Part shown: in pieces, positions 26,658-34,823 of the stretch
Numbering within the stretch: position 1 is the first letter of the stretch
How the letters are laid out: each line of letters starts with the position of its first letter
Source of the DNA: Candidatus Meridianibacter frigidus
GTDB taxonomy: Bacteria; Vulcanimicrobiota; Vulcanimicrobiia; Vulcanimicrobiales; Vulcanimicrobiaceae
Direction: 5' to 3'
DNA length: 64,000 nucleotides
Assembly: GCA_003243975.1 (NCBI GenBank)
Contig: QHBJ01000015.1
Span: 28,064 to 92,063 of the forward strand
The notes under the pieces: model-generated
Seen by the model: only the letters and a program-made list of their open reading frames with translations
Databases searched by the model: none
Told to the model about the DNA's origin: nothing
Position numbers and translations under genes: made by a program

Positions 26658-27566
26658 ATGCTGACCAGCTTGCGCCGTCCGACATTCGATGACATGAACC
26701 TCTCAACCGGCAAGCGCGTGCGCTTGCAACGTCTGATGTACGAACACGGACCAGCGAACGGCACTCTGATGTTATTGCCGATCGATCAAGGTCTCGAACA
26801 TGGTCCGATTGACTTCTTTGCCAATCCCGACTCGATCGATACGGATTGGATCTTCCGGCTGGCCGTTGAAGGGAACTTCTCAGGCATCGCGCTGCACATC
26901 GGCCTCGCCGAGAAATACTTCAAAGCGTACGCGGGCCGGGTCCCGCTCGTTCTCAAGATCAATGGGAAAACCAACGTTCCGAGCGATGACGACGCCTTCA
27001 GCTCCCTCACCTCTTCGGTTGAAGATGCCGTGCGACTTGGTGCGGACGCGGTCGGCTACACGCTGTACGTCGGTAGCCCCGCTCAAGATGTCGACATTTC
27101 TCAATGCAACGAAGTGCGCCGCGAATGCGAACGCTACGGCATGCCGCTCGTCATCTGGGCGTATCCGCGCGGTTCCGCAATCAAAGCGAAAGGCGGAATC
27201 GATTCACTCTACGCCATCGACTATGCGGCGCGAGTCTCATGCGAAATCGGGGCTGACGTCATCAAACTAAACCTTCCCAAGTGGGACGCGGCCACGGCCG
27301 CACAGATGCCGAAACCATACAACACCTTGGAGCTGTCAGAAAGGAAAGGCCTGGAGAAGGTCGTCAAATCGGCGGGACGCAGCTTGGTCTTGGTTTCGGG
27401 CGGTAGCAAGATGGGCGACGAGGACACCATTAACAAAGCGCAAGTGGCCATGGAAGCCGGCTGCGTGGGACTCATCTTCGGGCGCAACATGTGGCAGCGC
27501 GATTGGGACGACGCGCTCAAAGTCGCCGGTCGCATGCACGAACTTATGAAACGCTACGGAGCATAG
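26658..27566 (+). CDS. Class I fructose-bisphosphate aldolase (FbaB/DhnA type)
   Basis: Schiff-base TIM-barrel aldolase of 302 residues cleaving fructose 1,6-bisphosphate in glycolysis or gluconeogenesis. Motifs include LPIDQGLEHGP near the N terminus, the VIKLNLP strand with the likely Schiff-base Lys, and VLVSGGSKM and GLIFGRNMW phosphate loops. The ATG at 26658 has AGGAG at 26647-26651 with six-base spacing, which decides the start. Other FbaB-family reactions (for example 2-amino-3,7-dideoxy-heptulosonate synthase) are possible but less likely. Confidence 0.88.
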   Translation: MLTSLRRPTFDDMNLSTGKRVRLQRLMYEHGPANGTLMLLPIDQGLEHGPIDFFANPDSIDTDWIFRLAVEGNFSGIALHIGLAEKYFKAYAGRVPLVLKINGKTNVPSDDDAFSSLTSSVEDAVRLGADAVGYTLYVGSPAQDVDISQCNEVRRECERYGMPLVIWAYPRGSAIKAKGGIDSLYAIDYAARVSCEIGADVIKLNLPKWDAATAAQMPKPYNTLELSERKGLEKVVKSAGRSLVLVSGGSKMGDEDTINKAQVAMEAGCVGLIFGRNMWQRDWDDALKVAGRMHELMKRYGA

Positions 27567-27591
27567 AACGCAGACGACGATTGAAGAACGG

Positions 27592-27798
27592 GTGAACGCG
27601 GCGCTGGACAAGGTCCGGCCTGGTATTCACATGGACGGCGGTGAGGTTTGGCTCATCAAAGTCGAGGACCACATTGCTTGGGTTCAGATGCTAGGGGCGT
27701 GCGGTGGATGTTCCATGGCCAACGCCACCCTCAAGTTCGCTATCGAAGACATCGTGAAAAAGGATGTTCCCGAAATCACAGCGGTCGAACAAATCTAA
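27592..27798 (+). CDS. NifU C-terminal-domain iron-sulfur scaffold protein
   Basis: A 68-residue stand-alone Nfu domain, which carries and delivers 4Fe-4S clusters. It shows VRPGIHMDGGEVWLIKV and the cluster motif GACGGCSMANATL (Cys-x2-Cys). The start is a GTG at 27592, 25 bases after the aldolase stop. The reading frame and homology extend a few codons upstream (TIEERVNAAL), so a rare ATT start at 27580 is possible. Confidence 0.85.
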   Translation: MNAALDKVRPGIHMDGGEVWLIKVEDHIAWVQMLGACGGCSMANATLKFAIEDIVKKDVPEITAVEQI

Positions 27799-27802
27799 AG
27801 CA

Positions 27803-28030
27803 CTACAAGCGGGCGACGCATCGATGACAGTACCACAACACCGAACCCTCGCGCGCAACCGGAACCATGTGGTCGCGCTTATCGCGGTGGCCGCAGGCGT
27901 TACATGCAAACGTCTGACCAATCGGTATTTTGGCGATCTGCCCCCGCGTTGAAAAATAAACCACAAGCACGATTAGCGCAAAGACGACGATCGGCGCGTA
28001 CGCGAAAAATAGGTTGATTCGGTCTGCCAT
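27803..28030 (-). CDS. Small membrane protein with C-terminal zinc ribbon
   Basis: A 75-residue protein: one transmembrane helix (FAYAPIVVFALIVLVVYF) then a treble-clef-like ribbon with ACNACGHRD and WYCHRC, two Cys-x2-Cys pairs. No named family recognised. It converges on the Nfu gene four bases away and diverges from the GAF kinase. Conserved cysteine spacing and an ATG start argue that it is a real gene; function unknown. Confidence 0.7.
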   Translation of the reverse strand: MADRINLFFAYAPIVVFALIVLVVYFSTRGQIAKIPIGQTFACNACGHRDKRDHMVPVAREGSVLWYCHRCVARL

Positions 28031-28083
28031 AGCGGTGGCTTCGCTTCGCGGGAATGCCGTTGCGGCCCCGCTAAGACAGCGCC

Positions 28084-29199
28084 GTGGCTCTCTCCGCGCG
28101 CGACCTACGGCTGCTCTACGACGTTGCGGAAGCGCTCAACCGCGCCCCCGATGTCGAACGCGCGCTCGACGAAACGCTGCGTATTGCAATCGAGCTTCTC
28201 GGCTTTCAGAGCGGTTGGGTGTGGCTGCGCTCGGACGAAGAAACCAGCTTCTATCTTGCGGCCTCCCGGAATCTGCCGCCGTATTTGCAAGAACCCGTTC
28301 GCATGACCGGCACTCCCTGTTGGTGCATCGAGTCGGTTCTGGACGGCGATTTTGCAACCAAGAACGTTGACGCGATTGAATGCAGCCGGTTGCGCCCGGC
28401 GGTCAAGAAACGCCAAACCGCCCTCACGCGGGGTATGGCCTATCACGCCAGCGTTGCTTTGAAGTTCGGCGACCGCGAATTGGGCATCATGAATCTAACG
28501 GCACCCAGATTTCGAAAAGTGTCCAGCAGCCGGCTGCGTTTGCTTACGACAATTGCCTACCAAACGGGAATTGCCATCGAGCGTGCCCGGTTGGCGGAAC
28601 GAAATGCCGATCTGGCCCGTACCCAAGAACGGGCGAACCTGGCGCGCGACCTGCACGACACCTTTACCCAAGATCTTACGGCGCTCAGTCTGCAACTCGA
28701 GGCCGCGTTGCAGTCATTGCAGCGCCCCGAAAATGCCGGCAGGCGGGTGAAGCAAGCACTGGAGCTCGCGCGTGCGGGAGTCGCGCAGGCCCGCGAGTCC
28801 GTTGAGCGTTTGAGCGGCGGGGCATTGCGCGGACGTTCATTCGAGCGCGCCGTGTCAGAGTTGGTTCGCACGTTTACGTCGCAAACGGGCATTCAGGTGC
28901 AAGTTACCCTTCAAGCGCATCCGCGCATCGAGCACGAAGAGCAGCTTTATGCGGTTCTCACCGAAGCCCTGACCAACGTGCGCAAGCACGCCGCCGCCAA
29001 ACATGTGGATATTTCGATGACCGGCCGGAATGGCATACGCTTGCGCGTCGACGACGACGGTGCCGGCTATCTCCCGCGAAGCGCGCGCAAGGGCTTCGGC
29101 GTGGCCGGAATGCGCGAGCGCGCCGAGCTCATTGGCGGGGGGTTTTCCATCCGGAAACGGAGGCCCAGAGGAACGCGTGTAGAGGTAGGCGTGCAATGA
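28084..29199 (+). CDS. GAF-domain sensor histidine kinase (NarX/LiaS-like class)
   Basis: Soluble kinase of 371 residues with a GTG start. A GAF domain occupies about residues 10-170 and contains a Cys cluster, TPCWCIES then IECSRLR, similar to cysteine-bearing GAF sensors that bind iron-sulfur or haem-type ligands; that ligand is conjecture. The HisKA_3 dimer helix has ARDLHDTFTQDL (phospho-His), followed by a HATPase domain with LTEALTNVRKHA and GVAGMRERAELIGG. It overlaps the response regulator gene by four bases. Confidence 0.92.
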   Translation: MALSARDLRLLYDVAEALNRAPDVERALDETLRIAIELLGFQSGWVWLRSDEETSFYLAASRNLPPYLQEPVRMTGTPCWCIESVLDGDFATKNVDAIECSRLRPAVKKRQTALTRGMAYHASVALKFGDRELGIMNLTAPRFRKVSSSRLRLLTTIAYQTGIAIERARLAERNADLARTQERANLARDLHDTFTQDLTALSLQLEAALQSLQRPENAGRRVKQALELARAGVAQARESVERLSGGALRGRSFERAVSELVRTFTSQTGIQVQVTLQAHPRIEHEEQLYAVLTEALTNVRKHAAAKHVDISMTGRNGIRLRVDDDGAGYLPRSARKGFGVAGMRERAELIGGGFSIRKRRPRGTRVEVGVQ

Positions 29200-29795
29200 T
29201 CGGCGTTAGCATCATCGACGACCATCCCGTGGTACGAGACGGTCTGCGCGCGGTATTGGAAATGCAGCACGGGCTAACTATTGCAAATGTCGTAGCCGTT
29301 CCATCATCGTTGAAAGTTATCCCGAAGAGCACGCACGTCGTGCTTCTGGATTGGGAGCTCGAGGATGCGCAGGGAGGCGTCGGTGCAATTCAAGCTTTGC
29401 GCAAACGGCTGCCGGACGTTCGAATCGTGGTGTTTAGTGCATACGCCGGCACCGACCGGGTAACGAGCGCGTTTGAAAGCGGGGCTTGCGGCTACGTGCT
29501 CAAAGGCGCGCCGGCGGATGAGATTATCGCGGCGGTGCGGAGCGCCGCTAACGGAAGCACCTACCTGGGCCGGGGCGTCTCGCTCCCGCTGCAAACCAGT
29601 GGCCAGCGCCTGACGGGGCGCGAGACCCAAGTACTCAACCTGATTGCGCGCGGGCTTTCCACGGGCGAGATCGCGCGGGCGCTGCACCTCTCGGAGCGCA
29701 CCGTGAAGTTCCATGTCACCTCGATCCTGGGCCGCCTGGGCGCGACCCGCCGCGCACAAGCGGTTTCGATCGCAAAAGAACGCGGCCTGATCTAG
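29196..29795 (+). CDS. NarL/FixJ-type response regulator with LuxR DNA-binding domain
   Basis: Partner regulator of the GAF kinase, 199 residues. Receiver domain with SIIDDHPVVRDGL, phospho-Asp in VLLDWEL and the KGAPADEI segment; then a LuxR-type helix-turn-helix (LTGRETQVLNLIARGLSTGEIA, ERTVKFHVTSIL). Two-component function follows from the coupled start. No adjacent target gene is evident; a perfect inverted repeat sits directly at its stop codon. Confidence 0.93.
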   Translation: MIGVSIIDDHPVVRDGLRAVLEMQHGLTIANVVAVPSSLKVIPKSTHVVLLDWELEDAQGGVGAIQALRKRLPDVRIVVFSAYAGTDRVTSAFESGACGYVLKGAPADEIIAAVRSAANGSTYLGRGVSLPLQTSGQRLTGRETQVLNLIARGLSTGEIARALHLSERTVKFHVTSILGRLGATRRAQAVSIAKERGLI

Positions 29796-29820
29796 CAACC
29801 TGTCCCAACGGACAGGTTGC
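29795..29820. repeat. Perfect 11-bp inverted repeat with 4-base loop
   Basis: GCAACCTGTCC, loop CAAC, GGACAGGTTGC. It begins on the last base of the regulator stop codon. No T-run follows on either strand, so it is not a canonical terminator; it may still end transcription, protect the mRNA 3' end, or act as an operator. A partial third copy (GACTGTCC) follows at 29822. Confidence 0.75.
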
Positions 29821-29873
29821 CGACTGTCCCGCAGCTCGAAGCGGCAAAACGCACGTGGCGCTATGCTCGAGCC

Positions 29874-30584
29874 ATGACACGGCAGAACGTCTTGATTTCG
29901 GGCGCCTCGCAGGGGCTCGGAGCGGAGCTGGCGCGACTGTTCGCCGCGCGCGGTTACGGCTTGGCCCTCAGTGGACGCGACAAGGATCGGCTCGATAGCA
30001 TCGCAGCGGAGCTGCGCAAGCACACCGACGTGCTCGCGATCACAGCCGACCTCAGGGAACGCGCACAAGGTTACCATTTGGTCGAATCGGCGCTCGCGCA
30101 CTTCGGACACCTCGATATGTTGATCAACAACGCATCGACGCTAGGCGGAAGCCCGATGCCACAACTATTGAGTCTTGATGACCAGGTATTCCGCCAGGTG
30201 CTTGAAGTCAATCTGGTGGCCCCGCTGGCGCTTATCAAAGGAATTGTTCCCTCGATGCAGCGCAGGGGAAGCGGCACGGTCGTCAATATCACGAGCGACG
30301 CTGCCGTGCAAGCATATGCGGGATGGGGAGCCTACGGAAGCAGTAAGGCAGCGCTAGAGCATCTTTCGCGAATTCTAAGCGAAGAGCTGGCGGATACCGG
30401 AGTGCGCGTGCGCCTTGTTGACCCCGGCAACATGAATACCCAGATGCACGCCGACGCGGAGCCGGGCGTCGACTTGAGCACGTTACCGCATCCGCGCTCA
30501 GTCGCACCCAAGATCATTGGATTCCTTGAGCGGTCATCTGAGCCGTTCGCGCGGTACGAGGTCAATCTTGGCGCTGCAGTTTGA
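29874..30584 (+). CDS. Short-chain dehydrogenase/reductase
   Basis: Classical SDR of 236 residues with a Rossmann fold: SGASQGLGAE cofactor loop, NNAS, catalytic Ser in VVNITSDAA, and YGSSKAALE (Tyr-x3-Lys). Substrate unknown. The start at 29874 is chosen because the cofactor motif then sits at the normal distance from the N terminus; the upstream opening is unsupported. It overlaps the following QueA-like gene by 17 bases. Confidence 0.88.
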   Translation: MTRQNVLISGASQGLGAELARLFAARGYGLALSGRDKDRLDSIAAELRKHTDVLAITADLRERAQGYHLVESALAHFGHLDMLINNASTLGGSPMPQLLSLDDQVFRQVLEVNLVAPLALIKGIVPSMQRRGSGTVVNITSDAAVQAYAGWGAYGSSKAALEHLSRILSEELADTGVRVRLVDPGNMNTQMHADAEPGVDLSTLPHPRSVAPKIIGFLERSSEPFARYEVNLGAAV

Positions 30585-31569
30585 GCTGCGCTCCGAACTA
30601 GAAGCAACGGTGCCTCCGGAAGCACGTGGAGTGCCGCGCGACGGCGTAGCGATGCTCGTAAGCGATCGCGCAACTAACGTGCATCGTAGCGTTCTCTTTT
30701 CGGATCTCCCTGAGCTCTTGCGGGCCGGAGATCTGCTCGTGGTGAACGACTCCCAAACACTCCCCGCCGCCCTACCAGCTCGCTTCGGAGGAGTGAGCTT
30801 TAGCTTGCACCTCTCGGCACACATCGCCGGCCATCTTTGGACCGTCGAGCCGCGTACCGATTCGGCTCTCCAGCCCGCCACCGTCACGCTGCCGGGCGAA
30901 GGCCGCGCGGAGTTATTGGCACAAACGGATGAAAAACACCGCCGCCTCTGGTACGCGCGCATGGACCTTCCTGTCTCTGCGTTCGAGTATCTGCAGCGTT
31001 ACGGAAAACCGATCCGGTATTCATACGTGCGCGCAGATTGGCCGCTGGAAATGTACCAAACAATCTTCGCGCGCAAGCCCGGTTCCGCCGAGATGCCCTC
31101 GGCTGCACGACCATTTACACTGCGAACATTGAACCGCTTAGCGCGGCGCAACATCTCAATTGTGCCGATTACGCTGCATTGCGGCGTCGCCAGCGCGGAA
31201 CGGCACGAACCGCCCGCAGCGGAGTGGATGGATATTTCTCCAGCGACAGCAGCGCGTATCAACGCCGCGGCCGACGGCGGAAACCGCACCATCGCCGTTG
31301 GCACAAGCGTCGTTCGCGCGCTCGAGAGTGCCGCGGACCGTCATGAGAGAGTCACCGCATTTACCGGATGGACCGAGCACATCGTCGACGGCAACTATCG
31401 GCCGCTTGCAGCGGACGGCCTCCTCACTGGTTTCCACGAACCGTGCGCCTCTCATCTGGCACTGCTGGAAGCATTCTGCCGTCCAACCTTCTTGCGCGTC
31501 GCCTACTCGGCGGCAATTGGCGCACGAATGCTTTGGCATGAGTTCGGTGACGTTCATCTGATTTTGTAA
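30568..31569 (+). CDS. QueA-like S-adenosylmethionine:tRNA ribosyltransferase-isomerase
   Basis: A 333-residue member of the QueA family, which adds the epoxycyclopentane ring of queuosine to tRNA. Recognisable parts: DLLVVNDSQTLPA, KPIRYSYV, EWMDISPATAARINAA and AVGTSVVRALESAA. It is divergent: the usual LTNFHLPxSTL is LLTGFHEPCASHL here. A TTG start at 30568 is supported by GAGG six bases upstream; the longer opening is inside the SDR gene. It may be a paralogue with altered activity. Confidence 0.82.
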   Translation: MALQFELRSELEATVPPEARGVPRDGVAMLVSDRATNVHRSVLFSDLPELLRAGDLLVVNDSQTLPAALPARFGGVSFSLHLSAHIAGHLWTVEPRTDSALQPATVTLPGEGRAELLAQTDEKHRRLWYARMDLPVSAFEYLQRYGKPIRYSYVRADWPLEMYQTIFARKPGSAEMPSAARPFTLRTLNRLARRNISIVPITLHCGVASAERHEPPAAEWMDISPATAARINAAADGGNRTIAVGTSVVRALESAADRHERVTAFTGWTEHIVDGNYRPLAADGLLTGFHEPCASHLALLEAFCRPTFLRVAYSAAIGARMLWHEFGDVHLIL

Positions 31570-31601
31570 ACTTTCGCGCATCGCCTGGCGAAGCAACGCG
31601 C

Positions 31602-32807
31602 GTGGAGAATTCGTTTCGGCTGCGGCAGCGCTTAGCGGAGAGTTTACGCTTGCAAGGTGCGATTATGAGCCCCGCCGTTGAGGACGCTTTTCGCACCGTT
31701 CCAAGGCACGCATTCGTGCCGAACACGCCCATGGAATCGGCCTACGCCGATCAAGTCGTTCGGCTGAAGGAAGATGAAGGCGTTCTCATCAGTTCCATGT
31801 CGCAACCGGGCATGATCGCGCAGATGTTGGAGCAACTGCGGCTGCAACCCGCGCAGCGCGTGCTGGAGATCGGAACCGGGAGCGGATATACTGCCGCCTT
31901 GCTGGCGGCAATCGTAGGGCCTCAAGGCTTCGTCACCACGGTGGACTTGGAGGCCGATCTCACGCAACACGCGCAGTCGCGTTTCGACGAGCTCCACTAT
32001 CGAAACGTGCAAGCCATCGCCGGCGATGGGACGTTCGGTTACTCGGCCAACGCGCCGTACGACCGCATCTTGCTGACCGTTTGCGCCGCCGACATTGAGG
32101 CCGCCTGGTGGAACCAACTCAATTCGCAAGGCATCATCGTGTTGCCGCTCTCACTCAAAGGTGCGCAAAAAAGCATTGCTTTTCAACGCACCGGCGACAC
32201 CTTGCAGAGCGCTTCGATGGTTGATTGCGGCTTCGTCACCGCGCGCGGACACGCAAAACGCGAAGAGGCCCGCCGAATCGCAATGAGCCCAGAAGTGTAT
32301 CTCTTCTTCGAAAGCGGTTTGGAGGTTGACTTGCCGGCGATCGCGCGGCGGCTCCTCGACGAACCCCTGAAAACCCTTCATCCAGGGCGCCGTCCTGCAG
32401 CCGGCACAATCGACGCTGCCGCGCTCTTGTGGATCGGAACACACGACCAGCGCTTCTGCCGCATTGATGCCCGCGGCGAGGGCGCCAGCCGCCTGCCTTC
32501 GCTCTTCGCGCAATGGTACACGCGCTCCAGCGCGGGACTGGTCCTGAACGATTCAATCGCCCTGCTCGACACGCATGTGGCGGCCTTGGGCAATACCTAT
32601 GTCGTGATCAACCAATATGGGCCCGATTTGAGCTTGGGCGAGCGCATGCTGGAGCTTTTCGATGAATGGGAGAACCGCGGGCGCCCGGGCAGACATGGGA
32701 TGACCATCCATGCCGTTCGCAACCGACTCGGAACGAAACCAGTAGTGCAGAAGACTCAGCTCGTAATGGATGCGGGCGAGACGACGTTCCTCATAGACTT
32801 GCTCTAG
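31602..32807 (+). CDS. Protein-L-isoaspartate O-methyltransferase-like protein with C-terminal extension
   Basis: A 401-residue protein with a GTG start. Residues about 1-210 form a Pcm-type SAM methyltransferase (RHAFVP, SSMSQPGMIAQML, VLEIGTGSGYTAALLA, GDGTFGY), which repairs isoaspartyl damage. The remaining 190 residues form an extra domain of unknown function, seen in other long Pcm-like proteins. Its TAG overlaps the stop of the convergent small gene. Confidence 0.85.
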   Translation: MENSFRLRQRLAESLRLQGAIMSPAVEDAFRTVPRHAFVPNTPMESAYADQVVRLKEDEGVLISSMSQPGMIAQMLEQLRLQPAQRVLEIGTGSGYTAALLAAIVGPQGFVTTVDLEADLTQHAQSRFDELHYRNVQAIAGDGTFGYSANAPYDRILLTVCAADIEAAWWNQLNSQGIIVLPLSLKGAQKSIAFQRTGDTLQSASMVDCGFVTARGHAKREEARRIAMSPEVYLFFESGLEVDLPAIARRLLDEPLKTLHPGRRPAAGTIDAAALLWIGTHDQRFCRIDARGEGASRLPSLFAQWYTRSSAGLVLNDSIALLDTHVAALGNTYVVINQYGPDLSLGERMLELFDEWENRGRPGRHGMTIHAVRNRLGTKPVVQKTQLVMDAGETTFLIDLL

Positions 32808-33097
32808 GCCGCCTCCAGCGTCTGGGCCGTTTCGCTCACGGCCGCCTGAAAAGCGCTGGCCAGACTCTTGCAGTCGTGCAAACACTTCCCATCATCAAAA
32901 AGCGCTACGTAGATTTCTCTTGTTTCACGGCCGTTGCTCGCCGCAATCACAAACTCCGAGCAGTAGCGCGCAAATCGAAGCGAACGCGCGCGATCGTAAA
33001 TGCGGCCGCTCCACGACAAGCTCCGCGAATCCGGCAGCTCGCGCAGGGTCCTCAGAAAGATCCGGACCGCATTCGCCTGGCACTCGTGCACGTGCAT
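32804..33097 (-). CDS. Hypothetical protein, 97 residues
   Basis: Starts MHVHECQANAVRIFLRTL and continues as a compact alpha/beta-looking sequence with three cysteines (FARYCSEF, GKCLHDC). No family recognised. It is the last frame of the ferredoxin-to-ketosynthase operon, 41 bases after the ketosynthase stop. Support is positional: it fills the space between two genes, and its stop shares CTAG with the opposing gene's stop. Confidence 0.5.
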   Translation of the reverse strand: MHVHECQANAVRIFLRTLRELPDSRSLSWSGRIYDRARSLRFARYCSEFVIAASNGRETREIYVALFDDGKCLHDCKSLASAFQAAVSETAQTLEAA

Positions 33098-33138
33098 GGT
33101 GGAATGTTTCCCGGGCTTCGCACGTGCGAAACTTGCGG

Positions 33139-34383
33139 CTAATCGGTCGCTTGCAAGACCAGCGCGGCGTTCAGACCTCCAAAGCCCGAGGAGTTCGACA
33201 ACACAATGCGCGAGCTGCAAGAAACTTCCGCGGCTTGCGGTGCAATTGCGCAGTCCGTGTCGGTCGCTTCCAAGTTTACAGCGCCGGGAATAACCTCGTC
33301 GCGCATGCCCATAAGCGCGATCCCCATTTCCCAGGCACCGGTGGCGCCGAGCGCGTGACCGTGCTGACCTTTGGTGGCGCTCACTGGAATGCGCTTGGAG
33401 CGCTCACCAAAGAGATGCGAATACGCGAGGGCTTCGACCTTATCGCCCAAGAGCGTGGAGGATCCATGCGCGTTGATCGCTTCAACCTCGTCCGGCCCAA
33501 CGCGCGCATCTTGCAGTGCACGTTCCATCGCGCGCGCAACTTGAACGCCGTCCGGGCGCGGCGCAGACATGTGGTACGCATCGCTAGACAAGCCGAATCC
33601 GCGCACCTCCGCATACATTTTCGCGCCGCGCGAAACCGCGTCTTCATAGCGCTCCAATAAAACGATGCCAGCGCCCTCGGCCATCACAAAACCGTCTCGC
33701 GCGCGGTCGAACGGGCGGCTAGCAGTCTGCGGATCGTCGTTTCTTCGCGACATCGCTCGTATCACCGTAAACGCACCATAGATTAGCGGTGAGAGCGGAG
33801 CTTCGACACCACCCGCTAGCGCAACGCGAGCATCGCCATTCGCAATCGCCTGATACGCTTGCCCGATGCCTACCAGCCCCGACGCGCACGAGTTGGCATT
33901 CGAGATGGTCGGACCCGTCAATCCAAACTCCATGGAGATATTCGATACCGCCGCGCCCCCGAAAACAGAAACTGCCAGCAATGGACGGATGGCATCTAGC
34001 CCTCGCCCACCGAAAACTTGCAATTGCTCTTCGGCGTAGCCAAGGCCGCCCAGGGCGGAGCCGACGAAGACGCCTGCATCCCGCGCCAAACCGTTGAAGT
34101 GAAGGTCCGCATCTTGCAGCGCGAGCTTGGCGGCTGCGATGGCAAACTGTGAGAAACGGTCCGTCCATCGCACGCGTTTGGGTTCCAAATAATCCGCGGG
34201 ATCGAAATCATCGATTTGTGCGGCGACCCGCGAAGGGTATGCGGAAACGTCGAAACGTGAAATCTCGCGGGTGGCGATCGTGCCGGCGCGCAGGTTCTTC
34301 CAAAACGCATCTCCGGACCCCAGAGGTGTAACCAATCCGATTCCGGTTATCACGACCCGGTGCCGCGCGTTCTTGCTATCCAC
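33139..34383 (-). CDS. Beta-ketoacyl-ACP synthase II-type ketosynthase
   Basis: Condensing enzyme of 414 residues in the FabF class: VVITGIGLVTPLG, active-site Cys in NANSCASGLVGI, the two His in NAHGSSTLLGD and KGQHGHALGATGAWE, and the C-terminal NSSGFGGLNA. Either the housekeeping FabF of fatty acid elongation or a dedicated synthase of the surrounding biosynthetic operon; the neighbours (cyclase-like, FAD enzyme, methyltransferase) and absence of acpP or fabG nearby favour the latter. Its start overlaps the SRPBCC gene by eight bases. Confidence 0.9.
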   Translation of the reverse strand: MDSKNARHRVVITGIGLVTPLGSGDAFWKNLRAGTIATREISRFDVSAYPSRVAAQIDDFDPADYLEPKRVRWTDRFSQFAIAAAKLALQDADLHFNGLARDAGVFVGSALGGLGYAEEQLQVFGGRGLDAIRPLLAVSVFGGAAVSNISMEFGLTGPTISNANSCASGLVGIGQAYQAIANGDARVALAGGVEAPLSPLIYGAFTVIRAMSRRNDDPQTASRPFDRARDGFVMAEGAGIVLLERYEDAVSRGAKMYAEVRGFGLSSDAYHMSAPRPDGVQVARAMERALQDARVGPDEVEAINAHGSSTLLGDKVEALAYSHLFGERSKRIPVSATKGQHGHALGATGAWEMGIALMGMRDEVIPGAVNLEATDTDCAIAPQAAEVSCSSRIVLSNSSGFGGLNAALVLQATD

Positions 34384-34816
34384 GTTCGCTCAATTCTTTA
34401 ATCCGGCGCAACGTTTTCTCAGCAATATTCTCAACAAAGAACCGTCCCACGACCGCGCGCCCCAAAAGCTTCGCAGCAACCGGGAACTTGAAATCCAGCT
34501 CATGCACGATGCGCACGAGCGTGCCGCCGCCCTGGGGCTCGAACTGCCACCGGACCTGCATACCTTGCGTCCATCCGCCAACGTGACGAAAGTCAATGGC
34601 GGGTGTGCACTCGTCGTTGCGCTGTTCGGCGATCCATGCAACCGGAATCATATCGCGCCAAGCCCCCATCGCGACGGTGCGAATTTCGCCCTCCTCGCGA
34701 AGAACGCGGACGTAGCGGTAATGCGGAAGAATCTCCGGCCAGCGCTCCGTGTCACCGGCAAGAGCGAATATTCGCTGCGCAGGCGCTTGCATGAAGAGCT
34801 CGTTGGTCGTCTTCAC
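34376..34816 (-). CDS. SRPBCC (START-like) polyketide cyclase/lipid-binding family protein
   Basis: A 146-residue helix-grip protein: N-terminal strand with TTNELFMQAPAQRIFALAGDTERWPEILP, central strands with a conserved Trp (GGWTQGMQVRW) and a C-terminal helix (VENIAEKTLRRIKELSE), typical of the aromatase/cyclase and CoQ-binding groups. It would hold a hydrophobic intermediate. Between an FAD reductase-like gene (seven bases) and the ketosynthase (overlap), it fits a role in cyclising or shuttling the product of that operon. Confidence 0.85.
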   Translation of the reverse strand: MKTTNELFMQAPAQRIFALAGDTERWPEILPHYRYVRVLREEGEIRTVAMGAWRDMIPVAWIAEQRNDECTPAIDFRHVGGWTQGMQVRWQFEPQGGGTLVRIVHELDFKFPVAAKLLGRAVVGRFFVENIAEKTLRRIKELSERG

Positions 34817-34823
34817 GCCGGCC

